64,000 nucleotides of DNA. Origin: Stercorarius parasiticus (taxonomy: Eukaryota; Chordata; Aves; Charadriiformes; Stercorariidae). Below the pieces are notes generated by a model. It made no database searches. It had not been told where the DNA came from and worked only from the letters and a program-made list of their open reading frames with translations. How positions within the stretch are numbered: position 1 is the first letter of the stretch; each line of letters starts with the position of its first letter. The stretch spans positions 62,001 through 126,000 of the forward strand of contig VWZL01003475.1 in assembly GCA_013396915.1 (NCBI GenBank), given 5' to 3'. This document shows, piece by piece, positions 38,847-50,569 of this stretch. The position numbers were made by a program, and so were the translations under genes.

Positions 38847-39170
38847 ATGCAGAGAAACATGAGAAGACTTTTAGCAAGGTTTTTAAGTAATGCTTTTTGT
38901 CCCTGCTACCTCATTTGTGCCCACAGGAGTAGCGTTATTGTCACAGCTCCAACAAAGGAGCAAATGCAAATCAATCATGTCAAATTATTTCCGGCAATGC
39001 AAACATGCCAGAAAGTAATTGTGCCAGTTAAGAGCCTTTGCAGGAATGTCTCCATAAGAGAAAGGACCAATAGTTTCTTGGTGGCACTTCAGAATACAAA
39101 TATGTTTTCCCCTGCCCCAGTTACGGGTTTATGGAACAGTATTTTAAGTTACTTAAGTAATTGTTAACTC
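38847..39170. other. Candidate regulatory block with POU and SOX-like sites
   Basis: The octamer 'atgcaaat' is at 38964-38971, preceded at 38951-38957 by 'aacaaag', a SOX/TCF-type core, with six bases between. Further along are 'gcaatgcaaacatgcc' and 'aaagtaattgtgcc'. A 106-codon plus-strand frame covers the block, but the peptide is not protein-like and has no splice support. The motif pair and texture suggest an enhancer. Conservation in other birds would decide. Confidence 0.22.
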
Positions 39171-41339
39171 AGTTGCTAGGAGATGGAATGTGTTAGATCA
39201 CACCAAGAAATCTTTTTAATGATATTCAAAGAGACTATGGAAAAATCCTTATGTTACCAGTAAATTTTTATGAAGAGGAACTGGCAAAGATTTAAGCCAG
39301 TTCTGTAGTGCATGAAGATGGTCAATGAAAAGCAGTAGTTCCTGTTAAAGGGTATTGATGTTATGAAGATTCCGGAATAAATTGCATTAGTATAACAGAC
39401 ATAATTACATTGAGAAATTTAGTTTGACTGGCTCAAATCAGAGTAAGCTTAAAGCCTATTTTTCAGTGGAAGTTACTGTCTTTGTAAAATGTTTTTGTAT
39501 TTAGTTATGGACCGGAATTAGTAAAGGTACAGTTGCAACTGGTTGAACCTTTATTAGCTTCATGGCCCATGGGACTTCATCGGTTGAGAGTAAATAATTT
39601 TATGTAAAATTCTGGCTTCACTGACCACAGTGAGGATGTATTTTATCTCCTGTCTTCAGAGCAAGTGTCCTCTTTGACGAGAGTGAAGAACAATGATCAA
39701 ATCCAATTGTTTTCTATACTCTCCCTGTTAGACAAATAGAAACGTTTTTTGGTCTAAAGAACTGTTAATTTGGCACCAGTTGAAATCTAGAATCAATCGT
39801 AATTATACAGCTGAAATCTAGGTAGCTCCACTGAAATCAGTTAAGTAATTGTGAAACAAACATGAATTGAAGCTTATATTTTGAATATATATTAATAAGG
39901 GTTTACATTTCTTTAAACGTTTAATTAATAGTAATTCTCAGACTTCTTCAAGAAGCATTATAAACCAATAAAATACAAAGCTATGGCTGAATTGAATTTG
40001 AACCATGCTGTAAGGGATGAAAATGTACAAGATTCCTTGTATTTAAAAAAGTTTTGTACATCAATGTTGTACAGTTAGGGTGTATATATTTCAGTGCTTA
40101 TGGCTCCAAATTAGACTTGAGTGATTTCTAATGATAGAAGAGTGTTCTCAAACACATGCTGAATTAGAATTATTTTGATATTTCAATAAACTCCATAGGC
40201 TGTAAGGTTATAGATTCCAGCACTGTCAATCTGTTCAATAAATTCCTATGCATTTTGAATCAATCCTGAATTTAACTTTAGCTATCAAAATCCTTTTTAA
40301 AATACATGATGACTTGCAGAAGTCCATCATGTATGAAGAAAATGATTGTTATTAGTTATCCTCACTGAGCCCTGAATTTGAGATTATAAAAATGAAATTC
40401 ACTTCTGTATTTCCCTCTGAAAAAATTCGTATATACTCTCCATTTCAGTTGAAACTGAAATGTCACGAAGTTGAACACTGATAAACTTAGAAATTCCAAT
40501 AATTTGCTCTAGAATGAAAGACCTTTATGCAACTGGGATTATACTTCTGCAGAATACAATGCAGGTATTCTGCCTTGGTTTCAAGTACAGCATTAGGTTG
40601 TGATTGCTGAGCTTTCTTTGCTATTCTGTCACCAACTTTTCCTTTTTGACATGGATAGATCTTACAAGACTGGAAAAAGTAGTTTCTGTTCCCATGCAGA
40701 TTATTTATCTCAGCTACAAGCCCGAAGTGCAAGAAAAGAGTTTCCATTTATTTTAAGTGGAAGATTTGACTATTCCTAACTGCTATGAATAAGTATAGCA
40801 ACTGCTCTTTTTGTTTAGTGCTCTGGTGGAGAAGAGTATGGAGTTATGATTTTGCTTTAGATATAAAGTCTGCGCTTTCTCAATTTAAATAGGCTAGGTA
40901 AAATATTAATTATGCATTTCATGTATGTGCAGCATTAGTACATTATTCCTGTTAGCAACCACTGCATGAATGAAATAGCTCCTTCAATCTAATGTTTTGG
41001 TTTTATGGTTATTAATGTCACTGTTCACTATGTGTTCTCTTAGCTATGATAATAGGAATACGACTGCTGTGAAAAGGATGCTATTCAATATGCGATACCC
41101 TTAAGTTCCAGTAAAAATCCTCTTTTTAGTAAGCAAAGAATAACAGTAACGGAAAACTGCTATAAGGAGTATTTAATTGTGCAAAATACTCTTAATGGGG
41201 TTAAGGCTGTGTACAGATTAAAGACCAATGCTGCTTTCCACTTGAGCCAGACAGGGCATGTAAACAACCTGATACATAGCAGTTAGGGAGGAGGGAGAGA
41301 GCATCTGCATTTTGCTTATCTACTAGAAGGGCTAAAAAT
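39171..41339. other. Non-coding sequence, small inverted repeat near 40.45 kb
   Basis: At 40441-40462 the nine-base arms 'catttcagt' and 'actgaaatg' flank a four-base loop. The right half includes 'gaaactgaaa' (40451-40460), which fits the GAAANNGAAA core of an interferon-stimulated response element. A minus-strand frame at 40487-40747 was examined and is discussed among the rejected items. Confidence 0.4.
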
Positions 41340-41640
41340 CGCAGGACTCCATTCAGACTATCCATCTTGACACCTCCTCCCGCAGTGGTGCCAAGTCTGA
41401 TGGTGATGCTGCCTTGCTCCCAGATTCTGATGTTTGCCTATACTTTGAAATGAGCCTTATCTCAGTTCTGCAGCTGATTGAACGCTGCTTGAAGTCATTG
41501 ATCTGTTCCTTTTGAATTCAGTGGACACCAGATTGGGATCATAAAGAGAGATTAAATAATTAAAAATAGTCTGATGATAAATGAGAATCCCCAGTCTCTG
41601 GATTATTGAGGGCTCAATGAATCAGTGGGAAAACTGCAAT
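41340..41640. other. Candidate conserved non-coding element
   Basis: Composition is balanced compared with its neighbours, and the block contains 'gctgattgaacgctgcttg', 'agattgggatcataaag' and 'gattaaataattaaa' (homeodomain-type cores). No frame spans it. Weak call by texture. Confidence 0.15.
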
Positions 41641-42112
41641 AGAACTCAGTGCACGTTATTTCTCTTCTTGCTTTAAAGGTGGAACCAATTTACTACCTAT
41701 ATATTCAACTTTTGACATTATGAAATCTAGTTAGTTGACTAGATTTGAAGGGAGGCTCAGATTTAAATTTTTTACTTAAGCCTGTCTGTACACCCTGGAT
41801 CAAGCATTTCAAATTTTGCTTCAGGTTTTTTTAACTGCAAAAAGATTAAATACTTTGCTAGCATATTCTTATTGTGGTTATCTTAGAAACTGCTGTAGGA
41901 CTGGAAGCCTGGACCCTTTTCTATTAACAGGGAGCCTCCAGGGGTATGTATTTGTTAGCTTTCATAAAGCGAGTGATCAGTCTAAACAGTCTGTCATTGC
42001 AGAGGAGAATGTATCAGTGGAGAAACAACAGTAGATAAAAAGAGAGAATTTGTCTGGCACAAACTGAATTCCAAATGAAATGTTTTCCAATTAGAGTGTT
42101 TTAGGTGCTTGG

Positions 42113-42125
42113 AAAAAAAAAAAAA
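42113..42125. repeat. Poly-A tract (13 A)
   Basis: Thirteen A residues are followed by A/G-rich sequence. No retroposon body is seen beside it. Confidence 0.85.
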
Positions 42126-42458
42126 GAAAAGCAAAGAACAGAATTTGCTGTAAGTACCAAAAGAATTAAAAACTCTGGATGCAGACTCTCATTGGTGTGA
42201 TTAAAAAAAAAGAAAAAATTATGAAAGATGTGTCTACAGAATTCACAAGCTGTAAATGTCTGCAGTGGCAAATTTCACATGGGCAACATAAAAATAAATT
42301 GTAATTCAGCTCTGAAAGCCCTTAAAACTAAAAAGGGATTCTTTGATTCAAAATATTGTTTTTTTCCTAAGCATGTAGGGAATGGCAAGAAAATGGGGGT
42401 CTCTTTGGAAAGAAAAAAAAAAAGTTATTTTTTTAAATTGCAAGTTAACAGGAGAAGG

Positions 42459-42494
42459 AAATAACATGATGCTTTCCAATGCATCATGTTATTT
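42459..42494. repeat. Perfect inverted repeat, 14-bp arms, 8-base loop
   Basis: The left arm 'aaataacatgatgc' (42459-42472) and right arm 'gcatcatgttattt' (42481-42494) are exact reverse complements separated by 'tttccaat'. Such a hairpin is long for chance in a non-repetitive stretch. The stem is too short for a microRNA precursor, and no transposon ends (target-site duplications) are evident beside it. It may mark the fold-back of a replication template switch. Confidence 0.92.
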
Positions 42495-42890
42495 TTATCA
42501 GTTTGAAGACTTTTTAATATACAGCATGGCAGGAAGTTCACAACTATTCCTCTGCTGAACATTCTGTTTTCTCTACCAGAGAAAAGTTCAGACTAAAAGC
42601 AGAATGCTGGATTTTTGCCACAGTTACCATCTGAACATATTCTAAAATTGTAAACAGGCATTTGATTCGGACTGTCTTTTTTTTTTTCTTTGCTCTCAAT
42701 AGTTAATGCAGCTGTCCCTGATTTTGGCTGATGCTTCAGATAAAAAGCTCTTAGCTTCTAAGCTGATTTTAAAAGAAACTGTCCATCATTTCCTTCACTT
42801 GGAGCCCTAATGTGGGACACAGTTGTTTGCAATAAAGGCATAGCATAGAATAATGCTGTGACAGAACTTTGGGAGAATTTAAATGTAATA

Positions 42891-42926
42891 ACTGTAAACT
42901 AAAACTGTAAAACTAAACTGTAAAAT
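42891..42926. repeat. Degenerate short tandem repeat, about 13-bp unit
   Basis: The word 'actgtaaa' occurs three times at 12- to 14-base spacing ('actgtaaactaaa', 'actgtaaaactaa', 'actgtaaaatc'). This is local slippage-type duplication. Confidence 0.75.
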
Positions 42927-45420
42927 CTTCTCCTGCATTATAGTCACTCTTCCTTGTGTTTTCTAGCTGAAGAGCTTCTGTGACTTTATGTATTGTAGAC
43001 CTGCATATACAAGATTTACAATACTTACTTTAGTCTGTTATAAAAGGTAGTACAGTTCACCGTTCTATTCATAAGTTATCGTCTAAAAGTGTTGGATTTG
43101 AAGGTTTACAAAAGGCAATAAAAAGAGAACTTAGTAATGTGTACTATATAAAGTATATTTGAATAAGGGAAAAAAGAAATATTTTCCAGCTGCTAACATG
43201 CTGTGAGGTCTCACATTCTTCACTTAATCTGACATGTTTACACATATGTACATACAACCTACCAAAAAATGGAAATATAGAATAAATGAAAAAAAAACAT
43301 TAGGAAGAAACATTAATTAAAGCAAGTAAAATTGAAGGTGTGTAATAGGAATTGTTCATGCCAGCAAACCAAAAGCAAAACCAAACAATTCTTGAAAAAA
43401 TATCTAAGTCTTGGAAGCATAATGTCTTTGCTTTCATAGTAGAGAATAACACAAGCGTACATCGACAAGGAATCAAATTATTTGGATGTGTCTTGGTTAT
43501 TAAGGGGCATTGGACATTGTTTCAACTGTACCTCAAAGCGATAAATGAAAGCATGGTTCGTGTGTAAAAATAGAACTCCATAAAAATTTTTACGTGATCT
43601 TTTGCTCTTACCCCCCACTTGAAAAAATGTAATGTTCTCTGAAAGAGAGAGAAAAATATAATTTGCTTTGTTTTTTGATAGGGCTTTTATAAATACATTA
43701 GTTAATAAACTATGATACCAGTTTATGAAGTCAGTTTTTGTTCATTAAGACATTTCTGTATACGTGGCATATTTGCCAATGGCATACTGAAATGGCTCAG
43801 AGGCTTGAATTGCGTGACCCTGATATGGTACATCTTGGCACACATTTGAGGAAAAATGTTTTATATGTTTACGTATTTAGAGAAAAATTCTGGCTGTTCT
43901 TGCAGTTCTTACGAGAAATCAAGCCTGAAAGCTTTTGTCTTTCATTCTATATTTCAAGTGGTCTTAATACAGAGGAACAATGAGTACAATAATTCTGTAA
44001 GAGAGCAGTCTCCTGTGGCAATTCTCTTGAGTCACTTATGAGACACTAGGCTTTTCCACCAAAATGGACAGGGGCTGTAATGCTCTCTCCACAGTCATAT
44101 GGGTGTGTGTGTGGGGAAGAGAATTCCAACTGTTTACTATTTCCTGCCTTCTGAGATGGAGAATGTCAGAGTCCAGGGCTACTTCTGACAGATAGATGTG
44201 GAGTCTGCAGACATTAACAGCTGACACTTTTTCCTTTGACATTCATATTTAGGGCTAACAAATCTTCAAAAATGTCAAATACAATTAAAAATTTAATTCT
44301 GTTTATATTTGCTGTCTATGTTGAGTATGGGGAGTAGCTGAGATTACTGGCAAAGGCTAGGGAAATTTAAAGTGCCAAGGACAGCTGGTGAACACTGAAG
44401 AAAGTAGAAAAAGCCAACAAACACTGATGGTCTCAAAGGTCCACTAAATATCAGAGGACTAGGAACGGCTGCAGTGGGAGGAGAGCTGGGTTCTGCTCTG
44501 TCCAAGAAGCAGGTGGTGTCGGCAGGAACATGTGTGAGTTGTGTGAATGGGAAGCTGTGGAGGGGTTTTCAAAATGTTCTGAAGCCTTTCAATACTATGT
44601 TGTTAATCCAGAAGACAAAACCTAAATTAAGCCAGTTTATCACTAGTTAAACTAAAGTGTATCTTAGTAAAGAGAGCAGAAAACTACCTGTACAGGATTA
44701 CCTACCAAGATGTCCACTTTTTTCATAGTGATACACCTTGCAAAACGTTGTGTAGCGACCTTGTTTACCTTTCGAAGTTCATGTCAGGGGTGAACAAAGT
44801 GAAATTCAATCCATTTCTTTGAGTCAAACAGTCAGTATAAATAAGAAATTAGTAAGCCAGTATATACACCAATGTTTGACTCGGTATTCTGAGAGAAAAT
44901 CTGATAATAAATCCCATTAAATGGTGTGATATACCAATGATATATTATGATAGTTTAATTCAAAATTTTCCTGGCATCATTTTTTTAAGTATGTGTGTTT
45001 CTGTATCATGCAAGTAGTATTCCTTTAGAGCACAAGTTGGATTAGTATGTGCTGTTCAAATTAATTGTCATACTACTATCAATAACATTGGACTGACTTT
45101 CCATGATACTTTCACAGTGAAAAGTTTTAATAGTGTAGCTGGATTTTAGTCCACATTTATCAGTCACATCCTTGAACCTTTGAAGGAACATGATGATAGC
45201 TTTGATTCTAAGTGGTTAGAAGAAACTGGTTAGTGAATTGATACAGCTTCAGTTATCTTTGGTTAGATGGACTAAAAACTAACTTAAACATATTCCTAGT
45301 TGAACAAGCAGAATTTTCAGAATTCCAGAATATAGGTGTCTGTTAGTGTCAGTGCAAGGAAGGACAAATAAATCCCCCTCCAAATGCCTGTCGTACACAG
45401 AGAATCCTAAACTGAGTCTT
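42927..45420. other. Non-coding sequence, no gene recognised
   Basis: Plus-strand frames at 43352-43567 and 43738-43983 are moderately protein-like, but they match no family I know and lack splice support. A GC-richer patch at 44450-44560 shows no recognisable element. Confidence 0.4.
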
Positions 45421-45422
45421 CA

Positions 45423-45475
45423 CCATAGAATCATAGAATCTTCATGGTTGGAATGTAATTTCTTAGATGCCTGCA
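45423..45475 (-). mobile_element. Degraded CR1 LINE 3' tail
   Basis: The words 'catagaatcatagaatc' and 'catggttggaatg' match the reverse complement of the terminal octamer repeats and adjoining block of avian CR1. Only about 50 bp are readable. The inner end is uncertain. Confidence 0.7.
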
Positions 45476-46993
45476 TCAGTCTGTAGCTCTGCAGTTCAGT
45501 GGGATAAGGCTGTGTAAGGATATTTAGCACTCTGGATATTCATGTTGCATGTCTTTTGCATCAAAAGCTTAAAGGGTTTGCATTAGCTGCATACTCAGAC
45601 CCTTGTCTATCTACACTATGGCCAGTTGCCCTGACGTGGTCATGAAACACAAGTGCGTCTGAATAGTGTGGTCATTTTGCATCCCTTTGCTTTGTCACAG
45701 ATGTCAGAAATGACCAGGCAGGGATGCTTAGTCTTTTCCTGCATACAGGGAAACTTTACTTTTCAGACTTAAATGAAATTGCAACAGGATGCAATCATGT
45801 TTCTTTGCAAAGCATGCAGTGTAAGCTTGCACTGTGCTGTAGGTTAGGTGAATGTGCGTTTGTCTTGGGTCTTCACTGGCCTGCAAGGTACATAAAACTT
45901 CTTTATGAATCATGATTCAGTGTCTTCTCTATTTTAAAGCTTAATACTTGAGGGAAGATATAAACCATTGGAAAGAGTTTCTGTTTCTTCAAGTGAAAGT
46001 TATTAACCTGATTATGATTTACTAGGACCAAACTGCAGTTAAGTAATAAAGCATTTTAATGTGTATTATTACATGTGTAAATGCTTTTAGAACAAATGCT
46101 ACAGCTATTTTAATAAAAAATAATTGGTTTACCGTGGTGATTTCTTAGTAACATCAAGAATCTATTAAATGAATACTAAGGCTTTGAGATGTCTGAGGAG
46201 TTTAGATTTGTTCATGTGATAGGGGACTTTGTATATGTACACCATCTCTCTGGGATCCAACTGTATTGATTTCATAAGCAATCCAACTTAAATTTCAAGC
46301 CATCTGTAAAACCTCTGTCTTACTTGTAAATCAATGATGAGGCAGAAACTACAATGTCAGTAGTCTGTAAAGCTTTAAATGATAGTCTTCTGTTTGGTAA
46401 TAAACGTTGAGTGTTTTGTGATGCAAGTTTCTGTGTCTAAAGAGAGGTGAAGATACCCTCAAAGATGACCTTGCAAATGCCTGTCATCTAGAAGTAGATG
46501 AAACTGGAATTTTCCCCTTATTTATTGCCAGTATTTACACACCCCACAAAAGTAATTTTCAGCTATTCAAACGTGTGTTCAACGTATAGGTTGGGACTAG
46601 AATTTGATGTCGGATATGACTAAAGTCATAAACTTTCTAACAGGGGGAATCAAAGAAGCAATTTTTGTTTTAAAAAAGTGTCATGTATCTGAATTAGGGT
46701 GGCGTTTTTACGTGTAGCCTGAAGGAATGTGGAGAGGCAGGACTGAAGGGTGGGAGAGGATACAGGTCATAAAAAACACTGTACAGTTCAGATACGAAGT
46801 TGTATCTTGGCAGTAGTAGGTGATTTGGGGGGAAAAGATTTTTCCCTCTCTTTTTCATATATACTGCATAAACATAACTATGCTTGCATAGTCTGAAACT
46901 TTATTTCAGCCTAAGCACAGATGAATTTTAAACCCAGTTTAAGCTATAGTTATTTCAATCTCAGATTATTTGTTTAAAACAAGGACATTTGGC

Positions 46994-47006
46994 AAAAAAA
47001 AAAAAA
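46994..47006. repeat. Poly-A tract (13 A)
   Basis: Thirteen A residues followed by 'caacaccc'. Simple-sequence run with no adjacent retroposon body. Confidence 0.85.
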
Positions 47007-47372
47007 CAACACCCTGTGTATTAAAACTGTGACGCAGTTATGTGGTAACATGTGAAGGTTTTAAAAAAACTACCCACCTTACAAAAGAGAATTTTTTTGA
47101 AGTATAAATTTTATGTCTAAATTGTGAGTTATTCTCAACTTTTTTAAACCTACACCAAAACACTGAGGAAGTAGTCAAATAATTCCAAGAGAGGTATCCA
47201 AGATAACAATATCAGAAAAGTAGTTTGACATGGAAAAAACTTGTAGTATACGATTGATTTTATCACACCTATTATTTACCACAAGTTATTTTTGATGATG
47301 AGGACTAGCTTTCAAAGAAAGCAGCAGTTGGTCTTGAATTTGTCCTTTAATACAGTTAAATCTCTCTCACAA

Positions 47373-47420
47373 ATGTGTTGCCCTATAGATCACTTCCAAC
47401 CTAGCAATAGTATTTCTGCT
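47373..47420 (+). mobile_element. Possible CR1 3' tail remnant
   Basis: The stretch 'tatagatcacttccaacc' followed by 'tagcaatag' resembles the sense-strand end of CR1 ('gatgatct...cttccaacctagcaattctatg'). Only about 40 bp could be matched by eye and the terminal repeats are not clear, so this may be coincidence. Confidence 0.3.
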
Positions 47421-50266
47421 TTCATGAGGATAAATTACGTGAAATCTTAAGGGTTTTTCCATTAATTCTTTTTTTGTCTTGTTTTGTAATCATAAAATTT
47501 TGAATGAACAAATGTTATCCGTATGCTGCTGTAGAAAATGCTCAAACCTCAAATATAAACACTAAGCAATGTACAACAACGCTAACCCTATGGAATCTTT
47601 TTCAGTTTGGAGACTTTCTTAGATTTTCAGTAACATTTGCCTGCTATTTTTCCCATCTTTTCCCATGACATAATAATTTCTTAATACAAGATTGAAGTGA
47701 GCATTGTAAGATACAGATGGCTGGTATATGACTAACAGTATTTAATAATACTTGTGAGAATGACTAAGTGTTGACTGAAAATATTTCTGTGCACTGGAAC
47801 TGCAGTGAAATTGCTGTGCTGAGAAAATTGCTGTTGAAACGGAATGCTGCTCAAGGAAATAGAGTAACTTGTTTCATTCATTAGGGTCACTAGGCAAATT
47901 AGCTACAGCTTTTCCTTCAGACTGATACAAATGGCTATATTATATGCAGAAAGGTGCTGATAGAACTAGGGAGTGATTTGAAATATTAGTTCTGTGGAAG
48001 TCTATGTCAATATTCTATGCAGGTGAAATTATCTTAGTGTCCCATGATGAATACTTAGCTGTAATAAATACAACCAGTCTCTCACATCAGTCGGTCTTTT
48101 ATGTATGTCTGCACATTTGTATCTTTCTTCTGGAGTTGTTCCAATTCTTCTGAAAGTCAGCAAGGAACTAAAATATAATACCCTGTTAACTGAACAATTT
48201 TAAATACGGGTGCTTGAACCTGACTGATTAACTGCATACTCATATCTGTTCCCACAGATCGCTACCATTTTAATGCAGAGCAGGAATCTGCTCTTAAAGC
48301 TTTCTGAGACTCGGTATGTCAAAATGGAAGGTATAATGCCTGCAGAAGGTAACAGATGCACTATGGCCAGTGGCTACCGAAGCATTGCCACTTCCACTTA
48401 GCCTCCCACGGCTCCCTCTTCTACACAATTATACCTCAGCCCAGAGGAACAGTATTACAGCTCACAGTGTTTAATAGTCCCAAGATCACACAAAAGTCAG
48501 TGTCTGAGTGTGTCCTGGTTTCTGATTCGCTGCTGGAATGAGTGAGCCACATGACTGCACTTGCAATGACAGTACTGTGATATGTGTGGGCATTTAGTGC
48601 TCATCAGCATCAGGTATGAGGCTATCAGGCTTGCTCGCAGGAGCCATCAAGCAGTCAGTTGATAGCAATATCTTTCAGTGGTAACTGACCAAGGCTAGAA
48701 CATAAGTCTTTCATCTCTAAGCTAGCTTACTGAGTAGTCCTTAAAAAAGACTGCTAAACTAATATCTGTTCTTCCTCTTTAAATAAATATTAAAAAAAAA
48801 AAAAAGTAATTCTTATCCAGGCCATATAAAAATAGTTCTATGGATTTTACTTGTTCATAACTGTTGCAAGTTGTTATATATAGTCTTTTTTCTGCTTTCT
48901 TTATCTCAAAATCTATTTTTTTCTAGTTGAATGATATATAGATAGGCTATAGGTCTTTATTAAATGTGAAATCCCACTTTAATTTCCTTCACTTATGCTG
49001 TTAGGTACAGATTGAACAGCCATGATTTGACATATCAGAGTTTATGGAAAAATGAAATATAGCCTCAAAACCCACCATCTTTAAATTGATGAAATAGCTT
49101 TCCAGTGAGAAACCGTCACCTGCAAATGAACAGATAACGTGTCAAACTGGTGGTGTAAGGTAGTCATTTAGTGGTGTCTGTATGAAAGTTTTCAGAACAT
49201 GCTGTGAAAAAAATTTTTTTTTAAAAGTTGGCAAAATTCTGAGAAGACTCTTTAGTTCTCCTATTCTGTTAAAAGGTTATAAACTAGATGTGATCAGAAT
49301 GTTTGTTTATTTAAACACTTGAATCTAATTCTAAGTCCATCCAGATTTAAGGGGTCTCAGCAGGCTGACATTAAGGCATTTCAATGTCTAACAGATAAGA
49401 GCAAACTTATCCAATGGCTGTCTCTATACACCTTCTAGTCTTTAATAACGAAGCACCCATACAGCTATTTTAGGTGGTGGCAGGTTTTCCGTGAATGTAA
49501 AAACTGATGCAGCTAACATTGTGTTGTCTAGGTAGCGGCGAGTAGTCGGTGCACAAAGCTGCTTACAGAACAGGGAAGCGCAGGGGTTTACTGCTTCCTG
49601 AACGTCTCCCCAGCATTCTGCAAATGAGAGCGTTCCCCCAAATAAGAGTCTTTGTTTAAGTCCTAGGTAGATTTTACTTCTATCAATATTTATTCTGATT
49701 TTCTAAAGCCAAATGGACTTCAGAACATTTTGTAGCACAAGTTTCAAATTCTGTATATTTGCCCTATAATAAGTTATTTCTTTCCTTTGTTTTAAATTTC
49801 ATAACTAAACATTTGATATTCTTTTAGATTTTAATACCTGGAAAACGGTGAGCATTAGTTCTTTATTTACCTCATGCCTTTTGTATGCTAGCGTATAGTG
49901 AGTCAATTTTGTTTTGTTTTGTTTTACACTCATTAAGTGTAATTTCATTAATGCAGTGTATCAATAATGAGCAATAAGACATTACCGAACTAAAGATTAA
50001 GATTTTCAACTTTTCTGCTACTAGGTACACATAATGAAAATTGTGCTTTCAGCTATAACAGCAGTTCAGAGTTGCCAGAAACAGACTGATTTACTTAATA
50101 ACCCTATGCATTTGGAAACATGTGGACTTTTATGTACTGGAAGAATTCACTTAGCATTTTTGTGCTTTCCCTGCAGTCAAACAGGAGTCAAGATAGTTTC
50201 ACCATTTTACCAGCACCAGTGTTTTATCCACATTTGCCTCTGCCTAATCCTTGATAGCATACTTAC
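47421..50266. other. Non-coding sequence, no gene recognised
   Basis: It contains a 14-A run at 48792-48805, an A7-T9 inverted tract at 49207-49222 and scattered short frames. A GC-richer patch at 48340-48560 has a 61-codon plus-strand frame of no recognised type. Confidence 0.45.
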
Positions 50267-50479
50267 ACTGAAGCAGATCAGTTTTGTAGGATAACCGCAG
50301 TTCAGGTATAGAAGATGTCATTGCCCAAAAATGATTAAATTCTTTTATCTGAAATGCAGAATTTCGAGTAAAAGGTTCTGGTACATGAAATAAGGCCGTC
50401 TGATCCCTGATAAACTTTTTCCATATATATTGCATCCAGTAGTGTATCTGTAAGCAGGTACGTATGAGCATTTCAGGGT
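50267..50479 (-). CDS. Likely coding exon of an unidentified protein
   Basis: This is the best coding candidate in the window. On the minus strand an acceptor-like 'ctcatattattcag' ends at 50480, and a strong 'gtaagt' donor lies at 50266-50261. Between them 213 bases are open, entering and leaving in phase 1. The peptide begins after a split codon with PEMLIRTCLQIHYWMQYIWK, continues through KFIRDQTALFHVPEPFTRNS and AFQIKEFNHFW, and ends near ELRLSYKTDLLQ. Four Trp residues, mixed charge and at least four CpG dinucleotides in about 210 bases are unlike chance frames in this AT-rich DNA. The frame extends upstream to an ATG at 50562-50564, directly after an in-frame TGA. A second good acceptor ('tctactttttcaaag') ends at 50570, so an alternative exon of 303 bases with a start codon is possible. 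I cannot name the family. Cellular role is unknown. Confidence 0.42.
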
Positions 50480-50569
50480 CTGAATAATATGAGTAAGTGG
50501 CTGGTGTCAAGGCTTTCTGTTCTATGTGTAATGCAAAAAGCAAAACTTGGAGACAAAGAGCCATTCAGC

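Noticed and set aside
40487..40747. Minus-strand 86-codon frame, with a possible 48-base exon at 40666-40713 (EINNLHGNRNYFFQS) bounded by a good acceptor and GTAAGA
   Set aside because: The long frame and the small exon are mutually inconsistent, and neither has protein-level support.
43352..43567. Plus-strand frame (ILEKISKSWKHNVFAFIVEN) first thought to be a decayed transposase
   Set aside because: No catalytic motif, terminal inverted repeats or target duplications were found.
48501..48520. 'gtgtcctggtttctg', similar to the sense start of the LTR family at 16 kb
   Set aside because: Similarity stops after about 14 bases and no LTR body follows.
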